From Puffinus mauretanicus (Eukaryota; Chordata; Aves; Procellariiformes; Procellariidae), in the NCBI GenBank assembly GCA_023333565.1, contig JAJKFH010001815.1, positions 85,001 through 149,000 of the forward strand: DNA of 64,000 nucleotides. The letters run 5' to 3'. The notes beneath the pieces are model-generated. The model did not search any database. It was not told the origin of the DNA and saw only the letters and a list, made by a program, of their open reading frames with translations. Position numbers and translations under genes: made by a program. This document shows, piece after piece, positions 49,037-59,535 of the stretch (its first letter is position 1; the number at the start of each line of letters is the position of its first letter).

Positions 49037-50390
49037 AAATGAAATATTGATTGTTAATTCATCTATTTATAAGAAAGTTATTATTTTGTGTAAAACACTA
49101 GGGTGTAACTAAACCATATGGGACATGGGACACACGTGTTTAAAATTCTGGGTTGGACTTCCTCTTGGGATTCATCACCTTTCCTCGAGTTTTCTTGAAT
49201 TTTTAACCACTAGACATTAAGCTTCATCAGAGTATGAAAGTAAACAGCTAGTCTCCTCCTTTTATAAAGGATACACGCTGAATAAATACAGTTGTGCTAG
49301 CAAAGGGAACAGTTTGCATGTTTGAGGTGGCCGTTGTGGAAGAAAAATGCAGCATGAAATCCTGGCCCTACCAAGGTCTCTTAAATTCCTGTAGACTTCC
49401 AGGAGGCCAGACATTACTTTAGCACTTTTTTTTAATAACTTTGTGTTCTCTACTGTGGAGAGAAGCAAAACAAGACAAATCCTTCCTCGCTTCTTGTTCC
49501 CTCCCCATAGATTTTCTCAGATGAGATTAAGAGGTGAGATTCTGTAATTCTCGGTCTCAAAATACACAAGAAGGTATAACTCAGTAGATCAACATAAGAG
49601 CATGTCTTTCATGAGAATCACTTGAAACAGCTGAGTCAGTAGAAACACGGTCAGCGCAGTATCTGCCATAGCGCAGTCCGATAATAAAGTTCTTTACGTA
49701 AAGATTAAGAGATGCCTACATAATAAACTATTTATAACTTCCCAAGTGAGCATCTCGGTAAGCCTAAGTTTTTCCAGAGTGTATGGCGTGTAGACTCCAG
49801 TACATATACGGAATCATTTGAACTGCCTTCGTAACTACTTGCATGTGTTGAGTGGATACTTGATTACTTGTTACATTACAGAAAAAGGATATGACAACTT
49901 TTGATCTCGTTTTGGTCAGAATGGAAGTGGTACTTTGTGTTTTCCAAATATTTGGCTGGTGCTGTGGAGTAACTATTAAAATGTTGTGTCTGCCAGGTGT
50001 GTGACTCCTGTGAGCGCTGGCATTTCAGGTGGTTGTGACTTGAAATTAGCATGAATATTAGTGGATGTTTCAGCAAATGCTTGTTTGTTGGAACTCCTAT
50101 GCCTTTAGGAGTTAGCAGGTGATTGCTTGCAAATACTTCTGATTCCCACTTTCTTTTTCTAACTTGGGTGTAATCCCTGAGATGATAGCTTGCCAGTTCG
50201 CAGCTTTTCTTAAAAGCAGCAACCAAATTTTGCTGTATGCAAACAGAAATAAAAACAGGCTTTTCATGCATGTTCCCCTTCAGAGGTTTTCCTGGCAAAC
50301 CATATATTTAACTTAATTTGTCACACATACAAAAAGTTACTCCTTAGTTTGCTACGTGTTTCTTTCAATAAATGAAGCTCCTCTTGTAAT
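49037..50390 (+). other. FAM169A: FAM169A 3' UTR with several poly(A) signals
   Basis: AT-rich sequence after the stop with AATAAA at 49,281-49,286, 49,683-49,688, 49,722-49,727 and 50,367-50,372. The cleavage site used cannot be told from sequence alone. Confidence 0.6.
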
Positions 50391-53305
50391 GGGTTAAAAA
50401 CTCAGCAATAAGAAAGAACAATGGTTCTGAGAACAGGAAATCACACCACTATTTGTCCTGCTATATGCCTTTTCTAAGTTCAGTGAACTAGTCTCCCACA
50501 GTGTATCAAAAATAGAGGTATCTAGAAATTGCTGTTCTGGACTTCTGAGTACAAGGTTCACTTGAATAGTTGCAATGCTGTCTTAGCTTTTATCCCTCTT
50601 TGAAGCTAATGTAAGAATCTGGTTTTGCATTTTATGCTTATACAGTTTAACTGTATTTATAAGATATTTTAACTGTATAAGATACATTCATACTACTTCT
50701 TTCAGCTGATGAAGTACGATGCTCCCTTTTAATCTGTTAAGAGCAGCTTATAGGAGGAAAAAAAAAAAGGCAGTTTTTAAGAAACATGTATTACCTGAAC
50801 TTTAGATTCAGGCTGCATGGTATTACCGAGTTAAATCTAGGTTTCTTGAACTATTGCATGTAGCTGTAACTTCCTATCAATGTACCTACAGGTACTCCTT
50901 ATGAACCCCATGACTGATAAATGTTCCAAGATCTTTCATCATTGTTTGTAAACATATTCAAGTGAACCTTAAGCATTTCTAAAACTAATCATGCATTTTC
51001 GATAAAGCACATGAGACAAAACTTCTGTTATCTTCTGTATGGCTTCTCTTTTACTGCTAAGATTTACTGTGTTTAAAAAAAAAAAGAGTGGCTAGAAAAC
51101 ACATCTATTGCATTGCTAAGAATTTGGGATTTGTGAGGGCTGGTGGCTTAAAAAAGGGTTGTATACAGTATATTGTGACTCATCTTCCATTTCTAGAGCA
51201 AGCTTTACTAAAGATTAATCTGCTGAATACTTCAATTGGTACAAATGTATCCACTTTCAAAAAGTTAAGGATTCTTTTGCTTATGAAAAGTGAGTCCCAT
51301 TACTTCAATTACTTCTAGGTGGATTTTTGATACGTATGTTTATCGCTTGTATTCCGTGTGAGGTCAGAAAACAGTGTTCATGAGAAGGTAATGTCACTCA
51401 TCTGGCTTTTACTTTTTACTGGAAAAGTAAAACTAATTTGGATTAGTATCTTTCTTTTAAGACATTTGCATATTGAATACATAAATATTACAAGAAGATT
51501 ATTAGATTAGGTCAGTCTTGGTTTCTACTGAGAACAGTCACGTTTCTGATCTCCTTTCAGTGAGTCAGTTTTAAATACTGAACTTAAATTCACATCTTTA
51601 GGTATACTCTTGAGTAGATACCTCCGTAAATCTGGGGTTCCTGAGAGGGTAGCTGATGGCCAGACGGTTACGTACAGAGTGTGGGCAGCTGGGGTGCAAT
51701 TAGCAATTCTGATAACCAGTACAGTCTTGAAAACTGGACGTTGTTCTAATTGTGATCGCAGCAGTACTTTGAACTAAAGGGCACGGTTTATTTCTGTAAC
51801 AACTTCTTTGGCATCAATCATGTCACAGTAAATATGGAGTAGCAAAATCAAAAATACAGTTTTTATTGCTGTACTGATTGTCCCATTGGAACAGTAGTTT
51901 AATAGTCTATACCTTCTGTTACAGTAATGCAAGGGAACATATCTGACAACCGTATTGACTGAAGTGTTTTACCTTGGGAAAACCAGCATTTTTTAGGCTT
52001 GGGCTTGTTTGGTTTTTTTTTCCAGTGTGCTAACTGTCTGTCTTATTACCATCAAACTCTTAAAGAATTTTTAAGCTCTTATTGCACCAGCAACCAATGA
52101 TTAAAACATCAACTTTATACAAGTTTGTACCAAATGCTATTACAACATGCTGTGGAACTACATGTATACAGTGAAAGCAAGCAGTATTATTTTTGAGCTT
52201 TATTTAAACTCTAGGAATAGAGTTTAAAGAACATTAATTTGTGACTTCAGCCTTGCACTTAAATGGTACATGGTTTTGTATTTGATTCCAACATTTGTTC
52301 AAATGTCTCTCTTGTACCACTTGTTAATTTTTAACAGCATTTGCTTTGCTTCTCTCACATTCTCTTTTGATCTATTTTCATTTCATGCAGAATTCTTGTT
52401 TGCTGTTCTCATGTTTCATAGCCCTTTACGTGAAAACGTGTATGTCTTATTTCAAAAGTTCTTTTAACTTATTTGAAATGATGTCTGACCTTGGTTTGTT
52501 GCTTTAATACCATTTCATTTGTAGATGTCAGTAATCAAACTGATCATTTACAATGTCATCAACACTACTAAGTTAACATAGCAACAAATGGGTCTAAGTT
52601 TCAGCTTCTCTGCTTTAAGTGACCATTCTAAAATTTTATTTCCAAGAGGATACACTTCTAAATTTATTTTCACAAATGTGGTGTTAGATGTTTTCTAAAC
52701 TAGTGATACCCTGTTTATAAATCTTACAAAAGATGTGTTGCTATTCTAGAGTATTGTACTTCAGTCTTGTTACAGTGTTAGTTTTTCCTGTTTTTAGTAC
52801 CGTCTTGACTGCTTTTGAAATGTTTTGAAGTAGTAATTAAACTTATATTTTGTGATTTTTTTTTTTCTTGGTTTTTAGTATTTGAGTCCTTTCTGCTATA
52901 CAGGAGGCACGTTTTAAAGTGTTTTCACTAGAAAGTTCACTAGAACTAGCACCATTTTACAATCTGTCTGCTACCAAGGAACTTTAAAAGCTGAAAAATT
53001 ATTAATTGAAAAGTCTTTTATCAATTAAAACAATTTCCTGTACTTAATTAGCGTATGCATCAAACTTTTATTAAAAAAACCATAGAATAGGCGGTTCTGA
53101 ATGTTACAGCATGCATTCTGCTGATTATAACAACTATGCAAGACGATGTAAACTTAGCAGTTATTAATGTAGTTTGCTATAGACAAGCCAACTAGAAATG
53201 CTGTAACGCACTCCCTACAGTGTGGTACAGTAAAATGTCTTAAGTGCAACAGTTGTGTTATTCAGCCAACAAGCCAGGTATTTATAGCACAAAATGTAGT
53301 AATGT
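50391..53305. other. AT-rich flank or long 3' UTR
   Basis: No coding region or named repeat is seen. Rich in TGTA and ATTTA words, which would suit an extended 3' UTR, but there is no proof. Confidence 0.45.
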
Positions 53306-53843
53306 TGTCCTGGTTTGGTTGGGATAGAGTTAACTTCTTTCTAGTAGCTGGTTGAAGTGCTGTGCTGGGTTTGGTATGAGAGGAATGTTGATGGCCCATT
53401 AATGTGTTTTGGTTGTTGCCGAGTGGGCTTGCACGAGGACTTTTCAGCCTCCCATGCTCACCACCAGGTGCATGAGAAAGCTGTGGGGAGCATGGCAGAC
53501 AGCTATTGGCAATGGGGTATTCCATACATGTGGCGTCTTGCTCAGTATATAAACTAGGAGGAGGTGGTCGGGAGGAGGGCTCTTGTGGCAGGGGCGGGCT
53601 GTTGTCCGGTCAGTGAACAGTTGCATTGTACATCGCTTGCTTTGTATATTCTGTTATTATTGTTGTTATCATTGTTACTATTACTGTTCTACTTTCTTTT
53701 ATTTCCATTATTAAACTGTTTTTACCTCAACTCGTGAGTTTTCCTACTTGAGCCCTCCCGATTCTCTCCCCCATCCACCGGCGGGCGGGGGTAAGCGAGC
53801 GGCTGCATGGGGTTTATTTGCTGACTGGGGTTAAACCATGACA
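53306..53843 (+). mobile_element. 5' LTR of the provirus
   Basis: Starts TGTCCTGGTTTGG, ends AAACCATGACA. Contains a TATATAAA box (53,546-53,553) and an ATTAAA poly(A)-type signal (53,710-53,715). The CRE seen in sister LTRs is degraded here (GTGGCGTCTTG). It matches the solo LTRs at 58,617 and 62,654 (minus) in its terminal blocks. Confidence 0.9.
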
Positions 53844-53851
53844 GTCTTTTT

Positions 53852-53869
53852 TGATGCCCAACGTAGGGC
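53852..53869 (+). promoter_or_regulatory. Primer-binding site, tRNA-Lys(1,2)-like
   Basis: TGATGCCCAACGTAGGGC begins 8 nt after the LTR. It matches 15 of 18 positions of the complement to the 3' end of tRNA-Lys (CUU type). All three differences are transitions. Confidence 0.7.
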
Positions 53870-53989
53870 ATGAAGGGTTGAGATAACAACAGATTAACTA
53901 GAGCATATTAAGGAATTTATATCTGTTAACAGTTGCTGGTCACAATATTGATTTATCTGTTCTCGATATTAAATTATCTGATCTGCACC

Positions 53990-54454
53990 ATGCTCTTGTT
54001 TTTACTGTACCTGTTAAAGATTGGAGTTGGGTTTTGTAGTCTGCTGTGCTCTGCAGTGATTAGTGATGTTTTGCCTGGGAGATTTGTTACTAAAACACTG
54101 GCATTGGGGGTTATTTGGTATTTGGGATTTGTAATGAAGCCGCTACTATATTTTGGGTATGACCTCATGGAGACCATTAGCAATTATACCTCTTCCCCTG
54201 AGAGAACTTTTATGGAGGAAATAGAGAATGGCACCCTCACTACCTTCCTCTATGATGTCGTCTCCTTCGTTAAAATAACTTGTCAATACCTTGAGCATCC
54301 CTGGGTAGTTAAGATACATCTATTGGTATTCCTTGGGAATATTGTTTCGGTTTTATCCAAGCTTAATAAGCAATTTAAGAATGTCATCCAGAGATCTGCC
54401 CCAAGGCTGGATAGTTATGGCAGGCTGAGTGGGATAGCATGGGCAAATGCGTAG
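53990..54454 (+). CDS. Proviral pre-gag ORF, predicted membrane protein, 154 aa
   Basis: An uninterrupted ORF between the primer-binding site and gag. The first ATG is at 53,990 (context CACCATGC). The frame is open from 53,930, with TTG and CTG codons upstream. Three hydrophobic segments lie at residues about 1-25, 36-57 and 106-123. Two N-glycosylation sequons (NYT 65-67, NGT 80-82) lie in the polar stretch between the second and third. Its TAG at 54,452-54,454 overlaps the gag-like ATG (54,439) by 16 nt in another frame. I recognise no family. Possible readings are an accessory membrane protein, a leader comparable in position to glyco-gag of gammaretroviruses that lost its frame, or a chance ORF. 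It is open while gag and pol are broken. Confidence 0.5.
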   Translation: MLLFLLYLLKIGVGFCSLLCSAVISDVLPGRFVTKTLALGVIWYLGFVMKPLLYFGYDLMETISNYTSSPERTFMEEIENGTLTTFLYDVVSFVKITCQYLEHPWVVKIHLLVFLGNIVSVLSKLNKQFKNVIQRSAPRLDSYGRLSGIAWANA

Positions 54455-55870
54455 GACTGTGGGCACCCCCAGTGTTTTGGAACTTCACCCCTGAGCAAGT
54501 GCAGAATCCTGAAAAATTAGTAGAATATTTGGAAAAAGTATGCTGTCACCCTGGCCATTCTAGGGAGACACAAATCACTGCAATGTGCTGGGGCCTGGCC
54601 CACGCCTACCGAGCCCTGTTCAACACCACTCAGAACCCCCAAGGGGAAGAAAAGGTCTCTGCAGCTGATGACAACACAACAGGCCCTGTGGCTACCCCAC
54701 CCCCCACTGCAGGCACGGCAGCTACCCCAACCCCTGCGAGAGAGAACCAAGCCATGCCGGTATCAGTCGCCCCTATACAAAAAAGAAAATGCACAAGAAA
54801 ATCAGCTCGTCTAGTAAGGGATGAAGATGAACCAGGGCCATCCCGGAACAGGAGGAGGAGGACAAAACCCGTAAATGAGATGAGTAACCCACCCGATCCC
54901 TATCCCTGGGTGAGCTGCGAGATATGCGAAAAGACTTCAGCCGTCGTCCAGGCGAGCACATTGTCACCTGGCTGCTCCGATGCTGGGATAATGGGGCCAG
55001 TAGCCTGGAATTAGAGGGTAGGAAGCCAAGCAGCTGGGATCCCTTTCTAGGGAAGGGGGCATTGACAAAGCAATTGGACAAGGGGCACAAGTCCTCAGCC
55101 TCTGGAGGTGACTGCTGTCAGGTGTGAAGGAAAGGTATCCTTTCAAGGAAGACGTTATATGTCACCCGGGCAAGTGGACCACCATGGAGAGAGGTATCCA
55201 GTACCTGAGGGAATTAGCTGTGCTGGAGGTTTATGATGACCTGGACAACAAGCAGTTACCCAAAGATCCAGATGAAGTCAAATGCACCCACCCATGTGGC
55301 GGAAGTTTGTACGGAGCGCACCAGCGTCGCATGCCAACTCACTGGCAGTAATGACCTGGAGAGACGGAGAGGAAACAAACAGGTGGATGAATTGGCTGGC
55401 CAACTCCGGCAATATGAAGAAAGTCTCTCTCCTGCCTACAGGCCTGTGTCTCGGCTGTGGAGAAACTGTCTCAGGAGGTCCAGCAACTCAAAGACGATAT
55501 GTCCTACTCCCCACCTGTATGGTCCAGTATCTCAGCCATTAGGAGCAGTGTTCTTCTGCTCAAGAGAGAGGATATAGAAGGTACACACCCCTGGGGCACC
55601 CTGTGGTTTTACCTGCGTGACCATGGAGAGGACATGAGGAAGTGGGATGGAAAACCTACCTCAGCCCTAGAGGCACGGGTATGTGAGTTGCAAGGAAAAA
55701 CAACCACACAAAGGGGGTTCTTCCAGGAAAACTGCTCCAGCCCCTCAGTCTCCAGTGAACAGTTCCCCAGACAGAGTAGAAGGGCTGATTCCACTTCTGG
55801 ACCTGTAATAAAGGGACTTCTGACTCATGTACTTACAAGAAGTGGAGTGGAATATGATGACCAGGACTAG
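54439..55870 (+). pseudogene. gag: gag remnant, frameshifted
   Basis: Starts ATG GGC AAA TGC (MGKC, a possible N-myristoylation start) and stays open to 55,014. Gag-like coding appears to move to another frame around 54,905-54,925 and again near 55,120. Later pieces lie in frames at 55,124-55,351, 55,233-55,577 and 55,457-55,870, so several indels have accumulated. The first 190 codons include a Pro/Thr-rich linker and a basic patch (RNRRRR) near residue 137. No zinc knuckle is visible. Confidence 0.7.
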
Positions 55871-55923
55871 AGGGGCCCTGCCTCCAGCCAGGTGGAGGAA
55901 AGGGACAACCGGGTTACTGGACT

Positions 55924-56400
55924 GTGTGGATTCGATGGCCTGGCACATCAGACCCACAGGAGTATAAGGCTCTCGTAGACACCGGTGCACAGTGTACCCT
56001 GATGCCATCAAGCTATAAAGGGGCAGAACCCATCTGTATTTCTGGAGTGACAGGGGGATCCCAAGAGTTAACTGTATTGGAGGCCGAAGTGAGCCTAACC
56101 GGGAATGAGTGGCAGAAGCACCCCATTGTGACTGGCCCAGAGGCTCCGTGCATCCTTGGCATAGACTACCTCAGGAGAGGGTATTTCAAGGACCCAAAAG
56201 GGTACCGGTGGGCTTTTGGTATAGCTGCCCTGGAGATGGAGGAAATTAAACAGCTGTCTACCTTGCCTGGTCTCTCGGAGGACCCTTCTGTTGTGGGGTT
56301 GCTGAGGGTTGAAGAACAGCAGGTACCAATCGCTACCACAACAGTGCACCGGCGGCAATACCGCACCAACCGAGATTCCCTGATCCCATCCATGAGCTGA
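55924..56400 (+). pseudogene. pro: Retroviral aspartic protease region
   Basis: The active-site loop LVDTGA (Asp codon 55,978-55,980) and a later CILGIDYL block have the two-motif layout of a retropepsin. The first codon shown is GTG and the frame is really part of a longer polyprotein. It ends at TGA 56,398-56,400, and RT continues in another frame, so there is either a programmed shift or an indel between them. Confidence 0.85.
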
Positions 56401-56423
56401 TTCGTCGACTGGAGAGCCAAGGA

Positions 56424-57332
56424 GTGATCAGCAAGACTCGCTCACCCTTTAACAGTCCCATATGGCCAGTGCGAAAGTCCAATGGAGAGTGGAGACTAAC
56501 AGTAGACTACCGTGGCCTGAACGAAGTCACGCCGCCACTGAGTGCTGCTGTGCCGGACATGCTAGAACTTCAATACGAACTGGAGTCAAAGGCAGCCAAG
56601 TGGTACGCCACAATTGACATCGCTAATGCCTTCTTCTCCATCCCTTTGGCGGCAGAGTGCAGGCCACAGTTTGCTTTCACTTGGAGGGGTGTCCAGTACA
56701 CCTGGAACCGACTGCCCCAGGGGTGGAAACACAGCCCTACCATTTGCCATGGACTGATCCACACCACACTGGAACAGGGTGAGGCTCCAGAACACCTGCA
56801 ATACATTGATGACATCATCATCAGCAACACAGCAGAAGAAGTTTTTGAGAAAGGGGAGAGAATAATTCAAATCCTTCTGAAGGCCTGTTTTGCCATGAAA
56901 CAAAGTAAGGTCAAGGGACCTGCACAAGAGATCCAGTTTTTAGGAATGAAATGGCAAGATGGACGTCGTCAGATCCCAATGGATGTGATCAACAAAATAA
57001 CAGCCATGTCCCCACCAACAAACAAAAAGGAAACACAAGCTTTCTTAGGTGTTGTGGGCTTTTGGAGAATGCTTATTCCAGATTACAGCCTGATTGTAAG
57101 CCCCCTCTATCACGTGACCAGGAAGAAGAACGATTTCAAATGGGGCCCTGAGCAGCGACAAGCCTTTGAACAAATTAAACGGGAGATAGTTCATGCAGTA
57201 GCCCTTGGGCCAGTCCGGGCAGGACAAGATGTAAAGAATGTGCTCTACACCGCAGCCAGGGAGAATGGCCCTACCTGGAGCCTCTGGCAGAAAGCACCAG
57301 GGGAGACTCAAGGTCGACCCTTAGGGTTCTGA
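56424..57332 (+). pseudogene. pol: Reverse transcriptase region of pol
   Basis: The RT blocks are in order: TVDYRGLNEV, YATIDIANAFFSIPL (first catalytic Asp), LPQGWKHSPT, and YIDDI (56,802-56,813) with the catalytic Asp pair, then the FLGMKW and AFLGVVGFWR thumb/connection blocks. Open for 302 codons up to TGA 57,330-57,332. RNase H continues in the same frame beyond that stop. Confidence 0.93.
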
Positions 57333-58020
57333 AGCTGGGGATACAGAGGATCGGAGGCCCGCTACACTCCAACCGAGAAGGAGATATTGGCAGCATATGA
57401 AGGGGTTCGAGCTGCTTCGGAAGTGGTTGGTACTGAAGCACAGCTCCTCCTGGCACCCCGACTGCCGGTGCTGGGCAGGATGTTCAAAGGGAGGGTCTCC
57501 TCTGCACATCATGCAACTGATGCTACGTGGAGTAAGTGGGTCACACTGATCACACAACGGGCCCAAATAGGAAACCCCAGTTGCCCAGGAATCTTGGAAG
57601 TGATCACGAACTGGCCAGAAGGCAAAGATTTTGGAATATCCCCAGAGGAGGAGGTGACATGTGCTGAAGAATTCCCACTGTATAATAAACTACCAGAAAA
57701 CGAGAAGCAATATGCCCTGTTCACTGATGGGTCCTGTCGCCTTGTGGGAAAACGTCGGAGGTGGAAAGCTGCTGTATGGAGTCCTATACGCCAGGTCACA
57801 GAAACTGCTGAAGGAGAAGGTGAATCGAGCCAGTTTGCAGAGGTGAAAGCCATCCAGCTGGCCTTGGACATTGCTGAATGAGAAAAATGGCCAGTACTTT
57901 ATCTCTATACTGACTCATGAATGGTGGCAAATGCCCTGTGGGGGTGGTTGCAGCAGTGGAAGCAGAACAACTGGCAGCGCAGAGGTAAACCCATCTGGGC
58001 TGCCGCGTTGTGGCAAGATA
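57333..58020 (+). pseudogene. pol: RNase H region of pol
   Basis: Same frame as RT. RNase H residues are visible: the FTDGS Asp (57,726-57,728), the FAEVKAIQLAL Glu near 57,838 and the LYTDS Asp (57,912-57,914). In-frame TGA codons at 57,879-57,881 and 57,918-57,920 interrupt it. Confidence 0.85.
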
Positions 58021-58544
58021 TTGCTGCCCGAGTAGAGAACCTGGCTGTAAAAGTACATCGCGTAGATGCTCATGTACCCAAGAGTCGGGCCGCTGAGGAA
58101 CATCAAAACAACCAGCAGGTGGACCAGGCTGCTAGGATTGAAGTGTCTCAGGTGGATCTGGACTGGCAACATAAGGGTGAATTATTTATAGCTCGGTGGG
58201 CCCAAGGAAGAGACGCAACATATAGATGGGCTTGTGATCGAGGGGTGGACTTGACCATGGACGCTATTGCACAGGTTATCCATGAATGTGAAACATGCGC
58301 TGCAATCAAGCAAGTCAAGCGAGTAAAGCCTTTTTGGTATGGAGGACGATGGTTGAAGTATAAATATGGGGAAGCTTGGCAGATTGATTACATCACGCTC
58401 CCACAAACCCACCACGGCAAGTGCTATGTGCTCACCATGGTGGAAGCAACCACCGGATGGCTGGAAACATACCTTGTGCCCCATGCCACCGCCCAGAACA
58501 CCACCCTGGGCCTTGAAAAGTAGTGGTGCCATGTTGCACCACTA
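58021..58544 (+). pseudogene. pol: Integrase region of pol, truncated
   Basis: The VDAHV end of RNase H leads into integrase. The Cys pair of the zinc domain (HECETCAAIK) is present, but a clear His pair is not seen upstream, suggesting a small deletion. The core has WQIDYITL (first catalytic Asp), then VLTMVEATTGWLETY. The frame stops at TAG 58,521-58,523. The region carrying the second catalytic Asp and the Glu is missing because CR1 sequence begins at about 58,545. Confidence 0.85.
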
Positions 58545-58616
58545 CTGACTGGCCTCCGGCTGGACTTCATGTCACTGATCACAGAATTTTAGCCAGTTTT
58601 CAGTCCACTTTGTTGC

Positions 58617-59066
58617 TGTCCAGGTTTCGGCTGGGATAGGGTTAAATTTCTTCCTAGTGCTGTGTTTTGGATTTAGTATGAGGAGAATGTTGATAACACA
58701 CTGATGTTTTCCGTTGTTGCTAAGTGCCCTCCTAGTCCAAGGACAGCTCCTGTGCCTACTGACTGAGCTAGGTACACAAGATGGGAGGGAACATAATCAG
58801 GACAGCCAGCCCAGCTGGCTAATGGGGTATTCCATACCATGCGACGTCATGCTCAGTATATGAACGGTAGGTGTGATCCAGGAAGTACCGATTGCTGCTT
58901 GGTTATCGGTCAGCGCGGGTGGTGAGCAATTGCATTGTGCATCACTCATTTTGTATATTCTAACATTATTATTATTTTCCCTTTTCTGTCTTTATTAAAC
59001 CCTATTAAACCCTATTAAACCCTATTAAACTGTCTTTATCTCAACCTGCCAGGTTAAACCACGACA
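58617..59066 (+). mobile_element. Solo ERVL-type LTR nested in CR1
   Basis: 450 bp, TGTCCAGGTTTCGG to AAACCACGACA, flanked by GTTGC on both sides (58,612-58,616 and 59,067-59,071). It has a near-CRE CGACGTCA (58,842-58,849), a TATATGAA box (about 58,857) and a tandem ATTAAA array. It has its own target duplication and CR1 on both sides, so it is not the 3' LTR of the upstream provirus, though it belongs to a related family. Confidence 0.93.
58992..59031 (+). repeat. 10-bp tandem repeat carrying ATTAAA signals
   Basis: Four tandem copies of a TATTAAACCC-type decamer in the poly(A) region of the nested LTR. The other LTRs have a single ATTAAA here. Confidence 0.9.
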
Positions 59067-59535
59067 GTTGCCCACTTTTGTAGTGTGTATTTAATCAGTT
59101 TGTCTATGAAGATGTTACAAGAGACAGTGCTGAAAACCTTACTAAAGTCAAGATAAACAGCATCCACTGCTCTTCCCTTATCCCCAAGCCAGTCATTTAT
59201 TTATAGAAGGCCATCAGATTTGTCAGGTTTGAACTCCCCTTCACAAATCCATACTGACTATTCCCTATTACCTTCTTGTCCTTAATATGTTTCCAGGATT
59301 AAATGGTTTCCAGGATTATTTGCTCCATCACCTTCCCAGAGACTGAAGTAAGGCTGACCAGACTGTAGTTCCCTGGATCCTCCTTCTTGCCCTTATTGAA
59401 GATAAGAGTGATTTTTGATTTCTTCCAGTCTTCAGGAACCTCCCCTGACTGATTTTTATTAAAAGCGGCCTTGCAATGACACAGGTCACCTCCCTCAGCA
59501 CTTGTGGGCAATGACCACACACAGCAGAAAGGCTG

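Larger units (their letters stand above)
53306..58544 (+). mobile_element. Degenerate ERVL-like provirus, 3' end lost
   Basis: In order: a 538-bp 5' LTR, a lysine-type primer-binding site, a membrane-protein-like ORF, broken gag, aspartic protease, reverse transcriptase, RNase H and integrase cut within its catalytic core. The junction at about 58,545 passes straight into CR1 sequence, so the integrase end, any later gene and the own 3' LTR are missing. The YIDD RT box and the 5-bp target duplications of related solo LTRs point to ERVL (class III). The Lys-type primer site is more usual in class II. The left flank pentamer AATGT has no partner. All main frames are interrupted, so the copy is not replication-competent. 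Confidence 0.88.
58545..59535 (-). mobile_element. CR1 LINE RT fragment, minus strand, split by a solo LTR
   Basis: The left part (58,545-58,616) and right part (59,072-59,535) are consecutive CR1 RT sequence in complement. The right part carries, on the minus strand, VPEDWKKSKITLIFNKGKKE and NYSLVSLTSVSGKVMEQI. The left part has GGACTTCATGTCACTGATCA and CAGTTTTCAGTCCAC. The LTR at 58,617-59,066 lies between them. The CR1 3' half is missing at the junction with the provirus. Confidence 0.88.

Noticed and set aside
58980..59031. CCCTATTAAA decamers as telomere-like repeat
   Set aside because: The unit is TATTAAACCC, not TTAGGG/CCCTAA, and it sits in the LTR poly(A) region.
53306..59066. Complete two-LTR provirus
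   Set aside because: The right LTR has its own GTTGC duplication and lies within CR1; the provirus ends at about 58,545.
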